Counted from the stretch's first letter, positions 10,627-21,291 are shown. The stretch: DNA of 64,000 bases from Phytobacter ursingii (GCA_901456055.1 CABDWT010000016.1:434001-498000), one strand, 5' to 3'. The notes: generated by a model from the sequence alone, not told the origin. Numbers and translations are program-made.

Positions 10627-11178
10627 ATGGATGCACTTGAACTGCTCGTCAACCGCCGTAGCGCTTCCCGGTTGGCTGAACCGGCACCGACAGGCGAACA
10701 ACTGGACAACATTATCCGCGCGGGGATGCGTGCGCCGGACCACGGCACGCTACAGCCGTGGCAATTTTTCATTATTGAAGGCGAGGGCCTTGCTCGCTTT
10801 GGCAGGACGCTTGAGCAGGGCGCTCTCAGCGCCGGGCTGGACGAAAAAGCGGTAGAAAAAGCACGAACTTCCCCGTCCCGTGCGCCGATGATTATCGCCG
10901 TGGTGGCGAAATGTGAAGAGAACCCGAAAGTGCCGCAGTGGGAACAACTGCTCTCGGCAGGCTGTGCTGTGATGGCGATGCAGATGGCGGCGCTGGCGCA
11001 GGGTTTCAACGGCATCTGGCGCACCGGTCCATTGACCGACAGTCCAGTTGTGCGCGATGCACTGAACTGCCGCGCACAGGATAAAGTGGTCGGTTTCTTA
11101 TACCTTGGCACCCCGCAACTTAAAGCCTCCACGACCATTAGCACGCCGGATACCGCGCCCTTCGTCCGTTATTTCTGA
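10627..11178 (+). CDS. ydjA: Nitroreductase-family protein YdjA
   Basis: Small FMN-binding oxidoreductase of the nitroreductase superfamily, 183 residues as in E. coli. The FMN-binding motif NRRSASRL is at the N-terminus; [11 protein letters not shown] and the C-terminal VGFLYLGTP are family blocks. Its physiological substrate is unknown. AGGAG precedes the ATG. It stands directly upstream of selD and topB on the same strand and is probably transcribed into them, as in E. coli. Confidence 0.95.
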   Translation: MDALELLVNRRSASRLAEPAPTGEQLDNIIRAGMRAPDHGTLQPWQFFIIEGEGLARFGRTLEQGALSAGLDEKAVEKARTSPSRAPMIIAVVAKCEENPKVPQWEQLLSAGCAVMAMQMAALAQGFNGIWRTGPLTDSPVVRDALNCRAQDKVVGFLYLGTPQLKASTTISTPDTAPFVRYF

Positions 11179-11294
11179 TACTTGTTGGTAAAACTGTCTG
11201 GATTGTGAGCGAATCGCCGCAATTCGGACAGTCACGCTTATCATGCAACGTTTTGGGCGTTACCATAGCCGGATTGTCCTGACAGGAGTTGTCC

Positions 11295-12338
11295 ATGAAC
11301 GAACACGGTATTCGTCTGACGCAATACAGCCACGGAGCGGGTTGTGGTTGTAAAATTTCCCCCAAAGTGCTCGATACTATTCTGCATAGCGAGCAAGCGA
11401 AATTTATCGACCCGAACCTGCTTGTGGGGAACGAAACCCGCGATGACGCGGCGGTATACGATCTCGGCAATGGCACCAGCGTTATCAGCACAACCGACTT
11501 TTTTATGCCCATTGTCGACAATCCTTTCGATTTTGGCCGGATCGCCGCGACTAACGCCATTAGTGACATTTTCGCCATGGGGGGCAAACCGATCATGGCG
11601 ATCGCGATTTTAGGCTGGCCTGTCAACAAACTGGCGCCTGAAATTGCCCGTGAAGTTGTCGAAGGTGGCCGCCATGCCTGCCGACTGGCGGGTATTGCGC
11701 TGGCTGGCGGGCACTCTATTGATGCGCCAGAGCCCATTTTCGGGCTGGCGGTGACGGGCGTGGTGCCGACCGAGCGCATCAAGAAAAACAGTACCGCGCA
11801 GGCGGGCTGCCGACTCTTTCTTACTAAACCGCTCGGCATTGGCGTGCTGACGACCGCCGAGAAAAAATCGCTGTTGAAACCCGAACACATTGGGCTGGCA
11901 ACGGAGGTGATGTGCCAGATGAATCTGGCCGGCGCCGCGTTTGCGGGCATCAGCGGTGTGAAGGCAATGACCGATGTTACCGGTTTTGGTCTGTTGGGCC
12001 ACCTCAGTGAGATGTGCCAGGGCGCAGGCGTACAGGCGCAAATCTGCTATCAGGATGTGCCGAAATTACCGGGTGTTGAAGAGTACATTGCGCTTGGTGC
12101 GGTACCGGGCGGCACCCAGCGTAATTTCGCCAGCTACGGCCATTTGATGGGCGAGATGCCGGATGCGGTGCGTGATTTACTCTGTGATCCACAAACCTCT
12201 GGCGGTTTATTGCTGGCGGTGAACGCCGAGGCCGAAGGCGACGTTTACGCCACGGCGGCAGAATATGGCATTACCCTTGCGGCGGTGGGCGAGCTGGTTA
12301 GCGCACGCGCAGGGCGTCCGATGATTGAGATCCGTTAG
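11295..12338 (+). CDS. selD: Selenophosphate synthase SelD
   Basis: Makes selenophosphate from selenide and ATP for selenocysteine and selenouridine synthesis. The start at ATG 11295 (MNEHGIRL) is 6 bases after AGGAG; an upstream in-frame TTG at 11289 overlaps that ribosome site and is rejected. The 347 residues equal E. coli SelD. Catalytic Cys17 and Lys20 lie in HGAGCGCK, as ordinary cysteine (no in-frame TGA). The glycine-rich ATP region ([10 protein letters not shown]) and the conserved DPQTSGGLL are present. Four bases separate its stop from topB, so the two are coupled. Confidence 0.97.
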   Translation: MNEHGIRLTQYSHGAGCGCKISPKVLDTILHSEQAKFIDPNLLVGNETRDDAAVYDLGNGTSVISTTDFFMPIVDNPFDFGRIAATNAISDIFAMGGKPIMAIAILGWPVNKLAPEIAREVVEGGRHACRLAGIALAGGHSIDAPEPIFGLAVTGVVPTERIKKNSTAQAGCRLFLTKPLGIGVLTTAEKKSLLKPEHIGLATEVMCQMNLAGAAFAGISGVKAMTDVTGFGLLGHLSEMCQGAGVQAQICYQDVPKLPGVEEYIALGAVPGGTQRNFASYGHLMGEMPDAVRDLLCDPQTSGGLLLAVNAEAEGDVYATAAEYGITLAAVGELVSARAGRPMIEIR

Positions 12339-12342
12339 TCCA

Positions 12343-14289
12343 ATGCGGTTGTTTATTGCCGAAAAACCCAGTCTGGGCCGCGCCATTGCGGATGTGCTAC
12401 CCAAGCCGCATCGCAAAGGCGACGGCTATATTGAATGTGGCAACGGGCAGGTAGTGACCTGGTGTATTGGTCATCTGCTGGAGCAGGCGCAGCCGGATGT
12501 CTACGACAGCCGCTATGCGCGCTGGAACCTGGCGGATCTGCCTATCGTGCCCGAAAAATGGCGGCTCCAGCCACGTCCCTCCGTAACCAAACAGATTAAT
12601 GTGATCAAGCGTCTGCTCTCTGAGGCGACGGAAGTCGTCCACGCCGGTGACCCGGACAGAGAAGGGCAGTTGCTGGTTGATGAAGTGCTCGATTACCTCG
12701 AACTGTCGCCGCAAAAGCGTCAGCAGGTCCAGCGCTGCCTGATTAACGATCTTAACCCCCAGGCGGTGGAGCGCGCGATTTCACGCCTGCGCGCCAACAG
12801 CGAATTTATTCCTTTGTGCGTTTCGGCACTGGCCCGCGCCCGCGCCGACTGGCTGTACGGCATCAACATGACGCGCGCGTATACGTTGCTTGGGCGTAAC
12901 GCCGGGTATCAGGGGGTGCTTTCCGTCGGTCGCGTACAGACGCCAGTCCTTGGGCTGGTGGTACGCCGCGACGAAGAGATCGAGAACTTCGTGGCAAAAG
13001 ATTTTTTCGAAGTGAAGGCGCATATTGTCACCCCGGCAGGGGAGCGGTTCACCGCCCTGTGGCAGCCAAGCGAGGCCTGTGAACCTTATCAGGATGAAGA
13101 GGGGCGTTTGCTGCACCGCCCGCTGGCTGAGCACGTGGTCGCGCGAATTTCCGGGCAGCCAGCGAACGTTACCGCCTATAACGATAAACGGGAATCAGAA
13201 CCGGCGCCGTTACCTTTTTCGCTTTCAGCGCTGCAAATTGAAGCCGCGAAACGCTATGGACTGAGCGCGCAAAACGTTCTCGATATCTGCCAGAAGCTGT
13301 ATGAAACCCACAAGCTGATTACCTACCCGCGTTCGGACTGTCGTTATTTACCAGAAGAACATTATGCCGGGCGTCATGCGGTGATGAACGCGATTGGCGC
13401 TCATGCGCCGGATCTTCTGCCGCAGCCTGTGGTGAACGCCGATTTGCGTAATCGCTGCTGGGATGACAAAAAGGTGGATGCCCACCATGCCATTATTCCC
13501 ACCGCGCGCAGTTCAAAGGTAAACCTGAGCGAAGGTGAGGCCAATGTTTACACTCTGATTGCGCGTCAGTATCTGATGCAGTTTTGTCCCGATGCGCTGT
13601 TCCGTAAATGCCAGATCGACCTCGATATTGCCAACGGCAAATTTATCGCCAAAGCGCGTTTCCTTGCCGAAGCGGGCTGGCGCACGCTGCTGGGGGCCAA
13701 AGAGCGTGACGAAGAGAACGATGGCACGCCGCTGCCGGTCGTGGCGAAAGGCGACGAACTTTTGTGTGAAAAAGGTGAGGTCGTGGAGCGTCAGACCCAG
13801 CCACCGCGCCACTTCACCGATGCGACGCTGCTTTCCGCGATGACAGGTATTGCTCGCTTTGTTCAGGATAAAGAGCTAAAAAAAATCTTGCGAGCAACGG
13901 ACGGTCTGGGTACCGAGGCCACCCGCGCAGGCATTATCGAACTGCTGTTTAAGCGCGGTTTTCTGAATAAAAAAGGGCGCTATATCCTCTCGACTGACGC
14001 CGGACGCGCGTTGATTCACTCTCTGCCGGAGATGGCCGCCAGACCGGATATGACCGCGCACTGGGAGTCTGTGTTGACGCAAATAAGCGAGAAGCAGTGT
14101 CGTTATCAGGACTTTATGCAGCCGCTGGTTGGCACGTTGCACGAGCTGATTCATCAGGCTCGCAACACGCCGGTACAGCGGTTTCGGGGGATTACCGCCC
14201 CGGCGGGTGAGAAGAAAAAAACATCGGGTAAGCGGGCAACACGTAAATCGCGCAAAGATGACCCAACGCCTCCGCAGCCCGCTGCCTGA
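12343..14289 (+). CDS. topB: DNA topoisomerase III
   Basis: Type IA topoisomerase that decatenates and relaxes DNA. The start at ATG 12343 ([15 protein letters not shown]) lies 4 bases after the selD stop and gives 648 residues (E. coli 653). The Toprim domain with FIAEKPS and [10 protein letters not shown] is at the N-terminus and the active-site tyrosine is in ITYPRSD near residue 328. A lysine/arginine-rich C-terminal tail ([15 protein letters not shown]) differs from E. coli in sequence but not in character; it likely binds DNA. Confidence 0.97.
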   Translation: MRLFIAEKPSLGRAIADVLPKPHRKGDGYIECGNGQVVTWCIGHLLEQAQPDVYDSRYARWNLADLPIVPEKWRLQPRPSVTKQINVIKRLLSEATEVVHAGDPDREGQLLVDEVLDYLELSPQKRQQVQRCLINDLNPQAVERAISRLRANSEFIPLCVSALARARADWLYGINMTRAYTLLGRNAGYQGVLSVGRVQTPVLGLVVRRDEEIENFVAKDFFEVKAHIVTPAGERFTALWQPSEACEPYQDEEGRLLHRPLAEHVVARISGQPANVTAYNDKRESEPAPLPFSLSALQIEAAKRYGLSAQNVLDICQKLYETHKLITYPRSDCRYLPEEHYAGRHAVMNAIGAHAPDLLPQPVVNADLRNRCWDDKKVDAHHAIIPTARSSKVNLSEGEANVYTLIARQYLMQFCPDALFRKCQIDLDIANGKFIAKARFLAEAGWRTLLGAKERDEENDGTPLPVVAKGDELLCEKGEVVERQTQPPRHFTDATLLSAMTGIARFVQDKELKKILRATDGLGTEATRAGIIELLFKRGFLNKKGRYILSTDAGRALIHSLPEMAARPDMTAHWESVLTQISEKQCRYQDFMQPLVGTLHELIHQARNTPVQRFRGITAPAGEKKKTSGKRATRKSRKDDPTPPQPAA

Positions 14290-14324
14290 GGCGCGTATCA
14301 GCATATGCATAAGAAGAGGGGCGG

Positions 14325-14348
14325 TCACGGAGGAAACACCGTGATTTT
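14325..14348 (+). terminator. Probable terminator of the ydjA-selD-topB unit
   Basis: Stem TCACGG / CCGTGA with an 8-base loop followed by TTTT, 36 bases past the topB stop. Confidence 0.6.
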
Positions 14349-14469
14349 GCCCAAAGATGACGTTAACTTGCACAATTCGTAAAAAGACGTGATGGTGTCG
14401 TCTTCCTGTCACGGCGAAACGGGATTATTATGCGCGCGAACACAGACCATTGAGTAGCAGGACTGGAAA

Positions 14470-14640
14470 ATGAGCGAGCAAAAAGCCGTAGAAAGAAGCG
14501 AAGTACGTATCCCCGCCACTGTGCGCAACGCGCAATCCGATCGCAAAGAAAAAATGTTCAACGAACTCACCGCGGATGAGCAAATCGCGATCATTCTTAA
14601 ACGTCACAGGGAAATTGTCTCATCGCTGGTGGTGAACTGA
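14470..14640 (+). CDS. Small hypothetical protein, 56 residues
   Basis: I do not recognise this gene. ATG 14470 (MSEQKAVERSEVRIPATVRN) to TGA 14640 encodes a 56-residue, highly charged soluble protein with a basic middle (RNAQSDRKEKMF) and a predicted helix (ELTADEQIAIILKRHREIV). A purine-rich GACTGG stands upstream; the ribosome site is weak. It takes the place that ynjI has in E. coli between topB and gdhA. No signal peptide and no membrane segment. Charged, regular composition and codon use suggest a real small gene, but homology was not tested. Confidence 0.55.
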   Translation: MSEQKAVERSEVRIPATVRNAQSDRKEKMFNELTADEQIAIILKRHREIVSSLVVN

Positions 14641-14654
14641 ACACCTGATGAGAT

Positions 14655-14720
14655 TGCCCGGCGGCGTTGCGCTTACCGGGCATGGAACAGGAAAGCCGGG
14701 GCGACGCCGTGCCGCCCGGC
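14655..14720. repeat. Pair of REP/BIME-type palindromes behind gdhA
   Basis: Two inverted GC-rich palindromes of the enterobacterial REP type face each other: GCCCGGCGGCGTTGCGCTTACCGGGC at 14656-14681 (given here as its two ends GCCCGG and CCGGGC) and the second unit GCCGGGGCGACG...CCCGGC at 14695-14720. They stand between two convergent genes, the usual location, and may protect mRNA 3' ends or bind gyrase. Confidence 0.75.
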
Positions 14721-14728
14721 AGAATGAC

Positions 14729-16072
14729 TCAGATAAGTCCCTGACCGATCATCGCATCCGCCACTTTCACGAAGCCCGCAATATTGGCGCCGCGAACATA
14801 GTGAGTCTGCTTAGCCTCGCCGCCGTACTCCACACAGGCGTGATGAATATCCAGCATTATGTGGTGCAGCCGCGCATCCACTTTTTCCGCTTTCCAGCCA
14901 AGACGCGCCGCGTTCTGTGCCATTTCCAACCCTGATGTTGCCACCCCTCCGGCATTCGCCGCTTTACCCGGCGCAAACAGTACGCCTGCCTCCAGGAACA
15001 GATCGGTTGCCGCAATCGTGGTTGGCATATTGGCGCCCTCAGCGACTGCTTTCACGCCGTTGGCGATAAGCGTACGTGCGGCATCGACATCCAGTTCGTT
15101 CTGGGTGGCGCACGGCAGCGCAACATCGACCGGCACGGACCAGGGCTGCTGGCCTTCAAGGTACTGCAGGCCAAACTCACGGGCGTAATCCGCCACACGT
15201 CCATGCTGCTGCTCTTTAATTTCAATCAGACGCGCCAGTTTTTCGCGGGTGAAGCCCGCTTCATCGACCACGGTACCGTTGGAATCAGAAGCGGTAACCA
15301 CGCGTGCGCCAAAGGCCATCGCTTTTTCGATAGCATATTGCGCCACGTTACCGGAGCCAGAAACAGCCACGCGCAGGCCTTCCAGACCCATACCATGACG
15401 TTTGAGCATCGCCTCGGTGAAATAGACCAGGCCGTAGCCCGTGGCTTCCGGGCGAATTAAGCTACCGCCGAAGGAGAGCCCTTTGCCGGTGAACACGCAG
15501 GCGTTATTGTTGGAGAGTTTTTTCATCATCCCGGCCATAAAGCCCACTTCACGCGCGCCTACGCCCATATCACCTGCCGGGACATCGGTATCCGGACCCA
15601 GATGGCGATACAGTTCGGTCATGAGCGACTGGCAGAAACGCATCACTTCCGCGTCGCTTTTCCCTTTAGGATCAAAATCGCTGCCGCCTTTACCACCGCC
15701 CATCGGCAGGGTGGTGAGGGCATTTTTGAAGGTCTGCTCGAAACCAAGGAATTTGAGGATCGACAAATTGACCGACGGATGGAAACGCATGCCGCCCTTA
15801 AACGGACCAATGGCGGAGTTAAATTGCACACGCCACGCGCGGTTAACCTGCACCTGGTTTTTATCGTCCACCCACACGACGCGGAACTGAATGACACGTT
15901 CCGGCTCAACCAGCCTTTCCAGCAGTGATAACTGACGATAACGCGGGTTCTGTTCGAGAAAAGGCCACAGTGTGGTCATTACTTCACGTACGGCCTGAGC
16001 GAACTCGGGCTGATGCGGATCGCGCTTTTGAACGTGAGAAAGAAACGATTCAAGAGAGCATGTCTGTTCCAT
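14729..16072 (-). CDS. gdhA: NADP-specific glutamate dehydrogenase
   Basis: Reductive amination of 2-oxoglutarate with ammonia and NADPH to glutamate; hexameric, cytoplasmic. The 447 residues equal E. coli GdhA. Motifs: substrate-binding GGMRFHPSV and the catalytic lysine in PMGGGKGGSDFDPKG near residue 125, nucleotide-binding fold SGSGNVAQYA near 235. The start is ATG 16072 (MEQTCSLESF). Single-gene unit flanked by REP elements downstream. It links the hut and ast pathways, which both end in glutamate. Confidence 0.98.
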   Translation of the reverse strand: MEQTCSLESFLSHVQKRDPHQPEFAQAVREVMTTLWPFLEQNPRYRQLSLLERLVEPERVIQFRVVWVDDKNQVQVNRAWRVQFNSAIGPFKGGMRFHPSVNLSILKFLGFEQTFKNALTTLPMGGGKGGSDFDPKGKSDAEVMRFCQSLMTELYRHLGPDTDVPAGDMGVGAREVGFMAGMMKKLSNNNACVFTGKGLSFGGSLIRPEATGYGLVYFTEAMLKRHGMGLEGLRVAVSGSGNVAQYAIEKAMAFGARVVTASDSNGTVVDEAGFTREKLARLIEIKEQQHGRVADYAREFGLQYLEGQQPWSVPVDVALPCATQNELDVDAARTLIANGVKAVAEGANMPTTIAATDLFLEAGVLFAPGKAANAGGVATSGLEMAQNAARLGWKAEKVDARLHHIMLDIHHACVEYGGEAKQTHYVRGANIAGFVKVADAMIGQGLI

Positions 16073-16307
16073 AGATATAAGAGCCTCTTATGTTGATGGT
16101 GTGATTTTATGGTTGTTGTGAGCTAAAAAATCAGCGTTTTTCGACTATAACATCTGCAATATGCGGTAAAGCAAGCAAAAATAGATCAGCGGTATCAAAT
16201 TAATAATGGGTGTCAAGTCATAATAAAAACCGATGATGAAAGAAAATGCGGTTCGTTAATAGAGATACGTTATAGTGATAAAGGGTTCTATTCAGGAAGA
16301 AAATGTT

Positions 16308-16592
16308 ATGAAGCGTTCACTGTGGGGTTGGGGTTGTGTGCTGATGTTCGTCTCAGCGGGAGCCAGTGCGGAGCGACATCTGTCGCCGGATGTACAGGTG
16401 AATGTCCCGCCGGAAGTATTTACCTCTGGCGGCCAGCAGAGTTCGCAGCCCTGTAATCAGTGCTGCGTTTATCAGAATCAGAATTACACCGAAGGGGCGG
16501 TTATTAAAGCCGAAGGCGTGCTGCTCCAGTGCCAGCGCGATGAACGCACGGTGTCTACAAACCCGCTGGTCTGGCGGCGCGTGAAGCCATAA
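16308..16592 (+). CDS. ynjH: DUF1496 exported protein YnjH
   Basis: Small periplasmic protein of 94 residues (E. coli YnjH 90) and unknown function. The start at ATG 16308 (MKRSLWGWG) has AGGAAG upstream. A signal peptide (WGWGCVLMFVSAGASA, cleavage before ERH) is followed by a conserved cysteine-containing core, QPCNQCCVYQNQNY, and the near-invariant tail NPLVWRRVKP. The CxxCC arrangement suggests a disulfide or metal site. Its 3' end overlaps the convergent nudG by 38 bases. Confidence 0.93.
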   Translation: MKRSLWGWGCVLMFVSAGASAERHLSPDVQVNVPPEVFTSGGQQSSQPCNQCCVYQNQNYTEGAVIKAEGVLLQCQRDERTVSTNPLVWRRVKP

Positions 16593-16968
16593 AGGCCTCC
16601 AGCAGAGGGATATCTGCAGGCGCAAGCGGCCAGTTAAAGGCTTCCTGCGGCGCGCACCAGATGAGCGCCGCGTGGTGGTAACGGGTAAGTGTGCCGATGA
16701 AGGTCGGCACATGCCATGCGTGCAAATTGATAATGCGCCCGGAAACTTCGCGCTGATGGCTGGCGATATATTCCGTCGGCGTGGCTTCAATGCCAAGCTC
16801 TTCGCGAAGTTCGCGTATTAGTGCGTCTGACTGGCTCTCCCCGGCTTCAACCTTACCGCCAGCAAATTCCCACAGCCCCGCCTGATCGCCCTGTTCCGGG
16901 CGCTGCGCCAGCAAAATCTGACCATCGCGCTCAATAATGGCGGCGACAACCTCTATCGTTTTAAGCAT
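16555..16968 (-). CDS. nudG: CTP/oxidised-pyrimidine pyrophosphohydrolase NudG
   Basis: Nudix hydrolase that cleaves CTP, dCTP and damaged pyrimidine nucleotides (5-hydroxy-dCTP). The start at ATG 16968 (MLKTIEVVAAII) has AAGGA upstream and gives 137 residues (E. coli 135). The Nudix box is intact (GGKVEAGES...RELREELGIE, residues about 37-59). It overlaps the ynjE stop by 8 bases (ATGCTTAA), so translation is coupled, and overlaps convergent ynjH at its 3' end. Confidence 0.96.
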   Translation of the reverse strand: MLKTIEVVAAIIERDGQILLAQRPEQGDQAGLWEFAGGKVEAGESQSDALIRELREELGIEATPTEYIASHQREVSGRIINLHAWHVPTFIGTLTRYHHAALIWCAPQEAFNWPLAPADIPLLEAFMASRAARPAGL

Positions 16969-18166
16969 GATTATCCTTCTTGTGCTGCAGACTCCACTCA
17001 TACCAGCCGCCATCATATATCCCGATGTTTGTCCAGCCCATGGCGCGCGCGCAGATAAACGCCATCGAGGCGCGCCAGCCGGTTCCGCAGTAAAAGACGA
17101 TTTGCTGGTCTGCGGTAATATTCCATGCGTCCCACATGGCCGTGATGTCATTCGCGCAGCGTAAGGTTGCATCAGGGTTGAGAAAATCCTCGATGCCATC
17201 TTTATCGCGTCCGCCATGTCCCCAGCGCGCACCGGGGATGTCGCCACTGACATCAATATACGCATAACCACTGGTCGCGCCGGAATACTCAGCCCAGGAA
17301 CGTACACTCACCACCGAGGCATCCTTACGGTTCAACAGCGCCCGGGTCTGCGGCAGGGAAAGCATTAACTGCGGTTGCGCCGGGATCGGTGCACCAAAAT
17401 CGCGGGCGGGCGTGATGGATAGCGCCTCGCCGGAGGCCACCGGAAAACCAGCGTGATGCCAGGCTCGCCAGCCACCGTCCAGCACACGCACATCCTGCAC
17501 CCCGGCATACAACAGAATATGTGCCACGCGCGCGGCGGCAAGCGGGTTACGGCTATAGAGAATAACCGTGGTATCGTAGCAAACGCCGTGCGCGAACAGC
17601 ACGTCACGCAGAGCCTCAGAGGAGACGACGTTCCACAGTGGCTCGTTTTCCAGCTCCTGGGTGTCGAGATAATCCGCGCCGGGAATATGCCCATGCCGGA
17701 ACGTATCGCGTTCATCCCAGCCTGCTTCAATCACTCTCCACTTCCCGACGGGTTTTTCGCTGACCTGGCGATGGGTTATTAACGCGTTAAGCCAGCTTGC
17801 CGGAACAATATGGTGAAAACCGGGCAGACGCTCAAGTGCAAGAGAGGAGGAAAATGCGTCGCTGATACGCCAGGGCGCATGGAGTCCCTTCTGGTGTAAC
17901 CAGGCCTCTATCGCGTCATTGTCTTGCGGTGCGCCGTAGAGCGCGATACGGGTTTCAGCGCTTACCGGGCGCAGGGCAGACCATGAGGCAAACTGTGCGT
18001 CCGTCATCTCGTCCAGCCAGCATGCGGCAAGGTTACGCGCGCCTGCGAGGTGGCCGGATGTCCCGTGCAGCGCATCCGGCCAGCCGTTATACAATGCGCT
18101 GTCGCGAGTATCGATAACCACGCCATTGTGCTGGCGGAATTGGCAAAGGGTAATGTTTTTAGCCAT
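16961..18166 (-). CDS. ynjE: YnjE-type multidomain thiosulfate sulfurtransferase, no signal peptide
   Basis: Rhodanese-family sulfurtransferase built of repeated rhodanese domains; sequence blocks such as PVGKWRVIEAGWDE, HIPGADYLDT, DVRVLDGGW and the active-site loop FYCGTGWRAS match E. coli YnjE. The active cysteine lies in that loop near residue 370. Unlike E. coli YnjE (435 residues with a signal peptide), this frame starts at ATG 18166 (MAKNITLCQF) directly with the mature part. The upstream in-frame extension shows no signal sequence and runs into the end of xthA. So the enzyme is probably cytoplasmic here. The ynjABCD genes that accompany it in E. coli are absent. Confidence 0.9.
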   Translation of the reverse strand: MAKNITLCQFRQHNGVVIDTRDSALYNGWPDALHGTSGHLAGARNLAACWLDEMTDAQFASWSALRPVSAETRIALYGAPQDNDAIEAWLHQKGLHAPWRISDAFSSSLALERLPGFHHIVPASWLNALITHRQVSEKPVGKWRVIEAGWDERDTFRHGHIPGADYLDTQELENEPLWNVVSSEALRDVLFAHGVCYDTTVILYSRNPLAAARVAHILLYAGVQDVRVLDGGWRAWHHAGFPVASGEALSITPARDFGAPIPAQPQLMLSLPQTRALLNRKDASVVSVRSWAEYSGATSGYAYIDVSGDIPGARWGHGGRDKDGIEDFLNPDATLRCANDITAMWDAWNITADQQIVFYCGTGWRASMAFICARAMGWTNIGIYDGGWYEWSLQHKKDNHA

Positions 18167-18186
18167 TGCGTGTCTGGTCCAAAGGG

Positions 18187-18209
18187 GGCGGTCATAACAG
18201 GCGACCGCC
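18187..18209. terminator. Hairpin between xthA and ynjE
   Basis: Stem GGCGGTC / GACCGCC with a 9-base loop, between the xthA stop and the ynjE start on the same strand. There is no T-run, so it is a weak terminator or mRNA end-protecting structure. Confidence 0.35.
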
Positions 18210-18227
18210 ACAATGGGAAAGTGACGC

Positions 18228-19037
18228 TTATTCGACCTTAAACGTAGCCCATACCGGGGCATGGTCGGAGGGTTTATCCATACTGCGGATCTCATAGTCG
18301 ATGCCGGTTTCGATGCAGCGTTCCGCCAGCGGTGAGCTTGCCAGCAGCAGGTCTATACGCAGCCCCCGATTGTCATCAAACCCTTTGGAACGGTAGTCAA
18401 ACCACGAGAAGCGCTCGTTATTGTCCGGGTTCGCCGCACGCCAGGTATCCACCAACCCCCAGTTCACCAGGCGACCCATCCATTCACGCTCTTCCGGTAA
18501 AAAGGAGCACTTGCCGGTCCGCAGCCAGCGTTTGCGGTTCTCTTCACCGATACCGATATCAAGATCGGTTGGGCTGATGTTCATATCACCCATGATCAGG
18601 ACCGGATTCTCTTTTTTCAGCTCATTATCGAGGAAGTTTTGCAGATCCTGGTAAAACTTCTCTTTGGCCGGGAATTTGGTGGGGTGGTCGCGGCTTTCCC
18701 CCTGCGGGAAGTAACCATTGATAACAGTAATATTACCTAACGGAGAGGGGATTTCCGCCATGATAATACGGCGCTGGGCTTCTTCGCCGTCGTCCGGGAA
18801 ACCGCGACGAACGGAGACGGGCGTCGCTTTGGTCAGCAGCGCCACGCCATAGTGCCCTTTCTGCCCATGATAAAAGACGTTGTAACCGAGTTTCGCCACC
18901 TCTTCGAGCGGGAACATATCATCATGGACTTTCGTCTCCTGCAGGCCAATCACGTCGGGCTGATGCTGCTCGACAATGGCTTCAAGTTGATGAGGACGGG
19001 CTCGCAGTCCGTTGATATTAAAAGAGACAAATTTCAT
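18228..19037 (-). CDS. xthA: Exonuclease III
   Basis: AP endonuclease and 3'-5' double-strand exonuclease of base-excision repair. 269 residues (E. coli 268). Metal and catalytic motifs of the exo-endo-phosphatase family: [36 protein letters not shown] and the C-terminal SDHAPVWA with the catalytic His. It marks the left border of the accessory hut block; in E. coli its far neighbour is astC. Confidence 0.97.
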   Translation of the reverse strand: MKFVSFNINGLRARPHQLEAIVEQHQPDVIGLQETKVHDDMFPLEEVAKLGYNVFYHGQKGHYGVALLTKATPVSVRRGFPDDGEEAQRRIIMAEIPSPLGNITVINGYFPQGESRDHPTKFPAKEKFYQDLQNFLDNELKKENPVLIMGDMNISPTDLDIGIGEENRKRWLRTGKCSFLPEEREWMGRLVNWGLVDTWRAANPDNNERFSWFDYRSKGFDDNRGLRIDLLLASSPLAERCIETGIDYEIRSMDKPSDHAPVWATFKVE

Positions 19038-19213
19038 AGTCGCCGCCAGATTGCTGTGGGAAATGTGGCAGGGATGTTAGCAGAAAATGAAGAAGAATGG
19101 CTATGGGATTGGGCTGCGGTCCGGGCCTGGAAAGGGGCAACGCACTTATTAAAGCAAACATCGCCCACATGCCATTGTTGCGCTGAACTCACACACGTCA
19201 GCCTTTTCACGCC

Positions 19214-20032
19214 TTACTTGCGATACTTTTCGCTCCCCCATGCCAGCATCCCTTCCAGTAACTGTTGCAATAAGGACTGCAAGGCAGGAGCCCGGGTTTC
19301 AGACCAGGCATAAGGGGGCGTTTCATCCATATAGTTCACCTGCGCCAGTTCAAGCTGTACGGCGTGGATATCGGCATCGGGTTGGCCATACGCACGGGTG
19401 ATATAACCCCCTTTGAAACGCCCGTTAAGCACGTGGCTGAACCGCGACTGTTGCTGGCAAATCCCCGTCAGCACGTCACTTAGTTCGGGCGAGCAACTGG
19501 CGCCATTATTGGTGCCGAGGTTTAAATCGGGTAACTGTCCGTCAAACAAACGTGGGATGACAGAGGCAATCGAGTGGGCGTCAAACAGCAGTGCATAGCC
19601 AAACTGCTGCTTAATCCGGGCAAGTTCGGACTGAATCCGCTGATGATACGGCTGCCAGATTTGCACCAGATAATCCTGGCGCCGGGCGTCGGTCGGTATC
19701 TTGCCGGGCTTAAACGTGTCACGACCATCAAACAGGGTGTCCGGATAAAGGCCCGTCGTTGCCGTGGTGTAGAGCGGTTTGTCGTCAGAGGGCCGGTTCA
19801 GGTCGATGACAAAACGGGAATAATTCCCGACCAGCACACTGGCCCCGAGCGCCCGGGCAAAATCATACAGGCGTGGAATGTGCCAGTCCGTATCGCCCAG
19901 CGGCTGTGCCGCCTCGCTGAGACCTTCTGCGACCTCAGGCGTCAGGCGTGTTCCTGCGTGGGGAATACTGATCAGCAGCGGCGATGTGCCCGCCGTGAAT
20001 TCATAGGGGGCGGTGATGGGTAAAAGACTCAT
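19214..20032 (-). CDS. hutG: N-formylglutamate deformylase HutG
   Basis: Last step of the five-step histidine pathway: N-formylglutamate + water to glutamate + formate. The 272-residue protein belongs to the N-formylglutamate amidohydrolase family ([41 protein letters not shown]), not to the arginase-like formimidoylglutamase that Klebsiella and Salmonella call HutG. Conserved His in PHAG and DAHS are likely metal ligands. The ATG overlaps the hutI stop (ATGA), so hutI-hutG are coupled. Last gene of the hutI-hutG unit. No typical terminator was seen behind it. Confidence 0.93.
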   Translation of the reverse strand: MSLLPITAPYEFTAGTSPLLISIPHAGTRLTPEVAEGLSEAAQPLGDTDWHIPRLYDFARALGASVLVGNYSRFVIDLNRPSDDKPLYTTATTGLYPDTLFDGRDTFKPGKIPTDARRQDYLVQIWQPYHQRIQSELARIKQQFGYALLFDAHSIASVIPRLFDGQLPDLNLGTNNGASCSPELSDVLTGICQQQSRFSHVLNGRFKGGYITRAYGQPDADIHAVQLELAQVNYMDETPPYAWSETRAPALQSLLQQLLEGMLAWGSEKYRK

Positions 20033-21291
20033 AGATGATGGTTTCCTCGAACGTTTCCACGATAGACCACCGTGCAGGGCAGCTCTCCGCCCAGCCAGTA
20101 GACCAGCTCAGCCGGTCGCGAGAGCGGCCAGTGGATAAAATCAGCCGCCTTGCCCGGTGCCAGCGTGCCGTGAGAGTCCTGCAAACCGAGCGCGCGAGCG
20201 CCGTGGCAGGTTACTCCGGCCAGCGCTTCTTCCGGTGTCAGGCCAAACAGCGTGCAGCCCATGTTCAGCATCAGGCGCAGCGAGAGCACCGGGGAGGTGC
20301 CGGGGTTAGCATCGCTCGCCAGCGCCATGGGCACCTTATGCTGGCGGAAGAAGGCCACCGGCGGCTGCTGTTTTTCGCGCAATAAATAGAACGCACCGGG
20401 CAACAATACGGCAACGGTCCCGCCGGCCGCCATGGCGATGGCATCGTCTTCGGTGGCATATTCCAGGTGATCGGCTGACAGGGCGCCATGGCGGGCTGCA
20501 AGCGCACTGCCGTGCAGTGAAGAGAGCTGCTCCGCATGCAATTTCACCGGCAGGCCCAGGGCTTTTGCGGCGTTGAACACCTGCTCAACCTGGGCCGGGG
20601 AGAACGCCAGATGCTCGCAAAACGCGTCGACAGCATCGGCCAGGTTTTCCCGGGCGACAATCGGCAGCAGGGTGTCGCAAATCAGGCGGATATACTCATC
20701 GGGCCGGTTTTTATATTCGGGAGGGAGCGCATGCGCGGCAAGACAGGTGGATTTAACCTCCACCGCAAGCCGCGTCGCTAAGGTGCGGATCACCCGAAGC
20801 ATTTTCAGTTCGCTGTCGATAGAAAGCCCATAACCCGATTTTATCTCAACACAGGTGACGCCTTCGGCTAACAGCGGGCGCAGACGGAATAGCGCCGATT
20901 CGATCAACTCCTCTTCTGTAGCCTCACGGGTGGCGTTAACCGTGGAGATGATTCCACCGCCGCTTGCCGCGATCTCCGCATAACTTACGCCATTAAGCCG
21001 CTGCTCAAACTCGCCGCTGCGATTGCCGCCAAAGACCAGATGAGTATGGCAATCAACAAAACCGGGCGTAATGATCCCGCCGGCAAACTCATGCTGTTCG
21101 GCGTCGGGAAAAAGAGGGCAATCAGCAACCGGGCCGAGCCAGACGATTTTCCCGTCAGCCACGACGATAGCGCCGTTTTCTATCAGGTTATAGTGTCCGT
21201 CTTGCATCGTTACCAGCGTGGCGCCACGCCATACGCTATCGCAACGGGCTGGTGGTGTCGTGGAAAACGGCAAAGGGTCGGTTAACGACAT
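20029..21291 (-). CDS. hutI: Imidazolonepropionase HutI
   Basis: Opens imidazolone-propionate to N-formimidoyl-glutamate, third step of histidine breakdown. The start at ATG 21291 ([10 protein letters not shown]) has GGAG 7 bases upstream, giving 420 residues. Amidohydrolase fold with the metal pair in [13 protein letters not shown], Glu/His in [10 protein letters not shown] and Asp in [11 protein letters not shown] sigma-70-like promoter with a HutC operator in its spacer stands at 21309-21337. hutC lies upstream on the same strand. Confidence 0.96.
   Translation of the reverse strand: MSLTDPLPFSTTPPARCDSVWRGATLVTMQDGHYNLIENGAIVVADGKIVWLGPVADCPLFPDAEQHEFAGGIITPGFVDCHTHLVFGGNRSGEFEQRLNGVSYAEIAASGGGIISTVNATREATEEELIESALFRLRPLLAEGVTCVEIKSGYGLSIDSELKMLRVIRTLATRLAVEVKSTCLAAHALPPEYKNRPDEYIRLICDTLLPIVARENLADAVDAFCEHLAFSPAQVEQVFNAAKALGLPVKLHAEQLSSLHGSALAARHGALSADHLEYATEDDAIAMAAGGTVAVLLPGAFYLLREKQQPPVAFFRQHKVPMALASDANPGTSPVLSLRLMLNMGCTLFGLTPEEALAGVTCHGARALGLQDSHGTLAPGKAADFIHWPLSRPAELVYWLGGELPCTVVYRGNVRGNHHL

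Noticed and set aside
18167-18295. N-terminal extension of ynjE as a possible signal peptide
   Set aside because: The extension has no hydrophobic core or cleavage site and overlaps the xthA 3' end.
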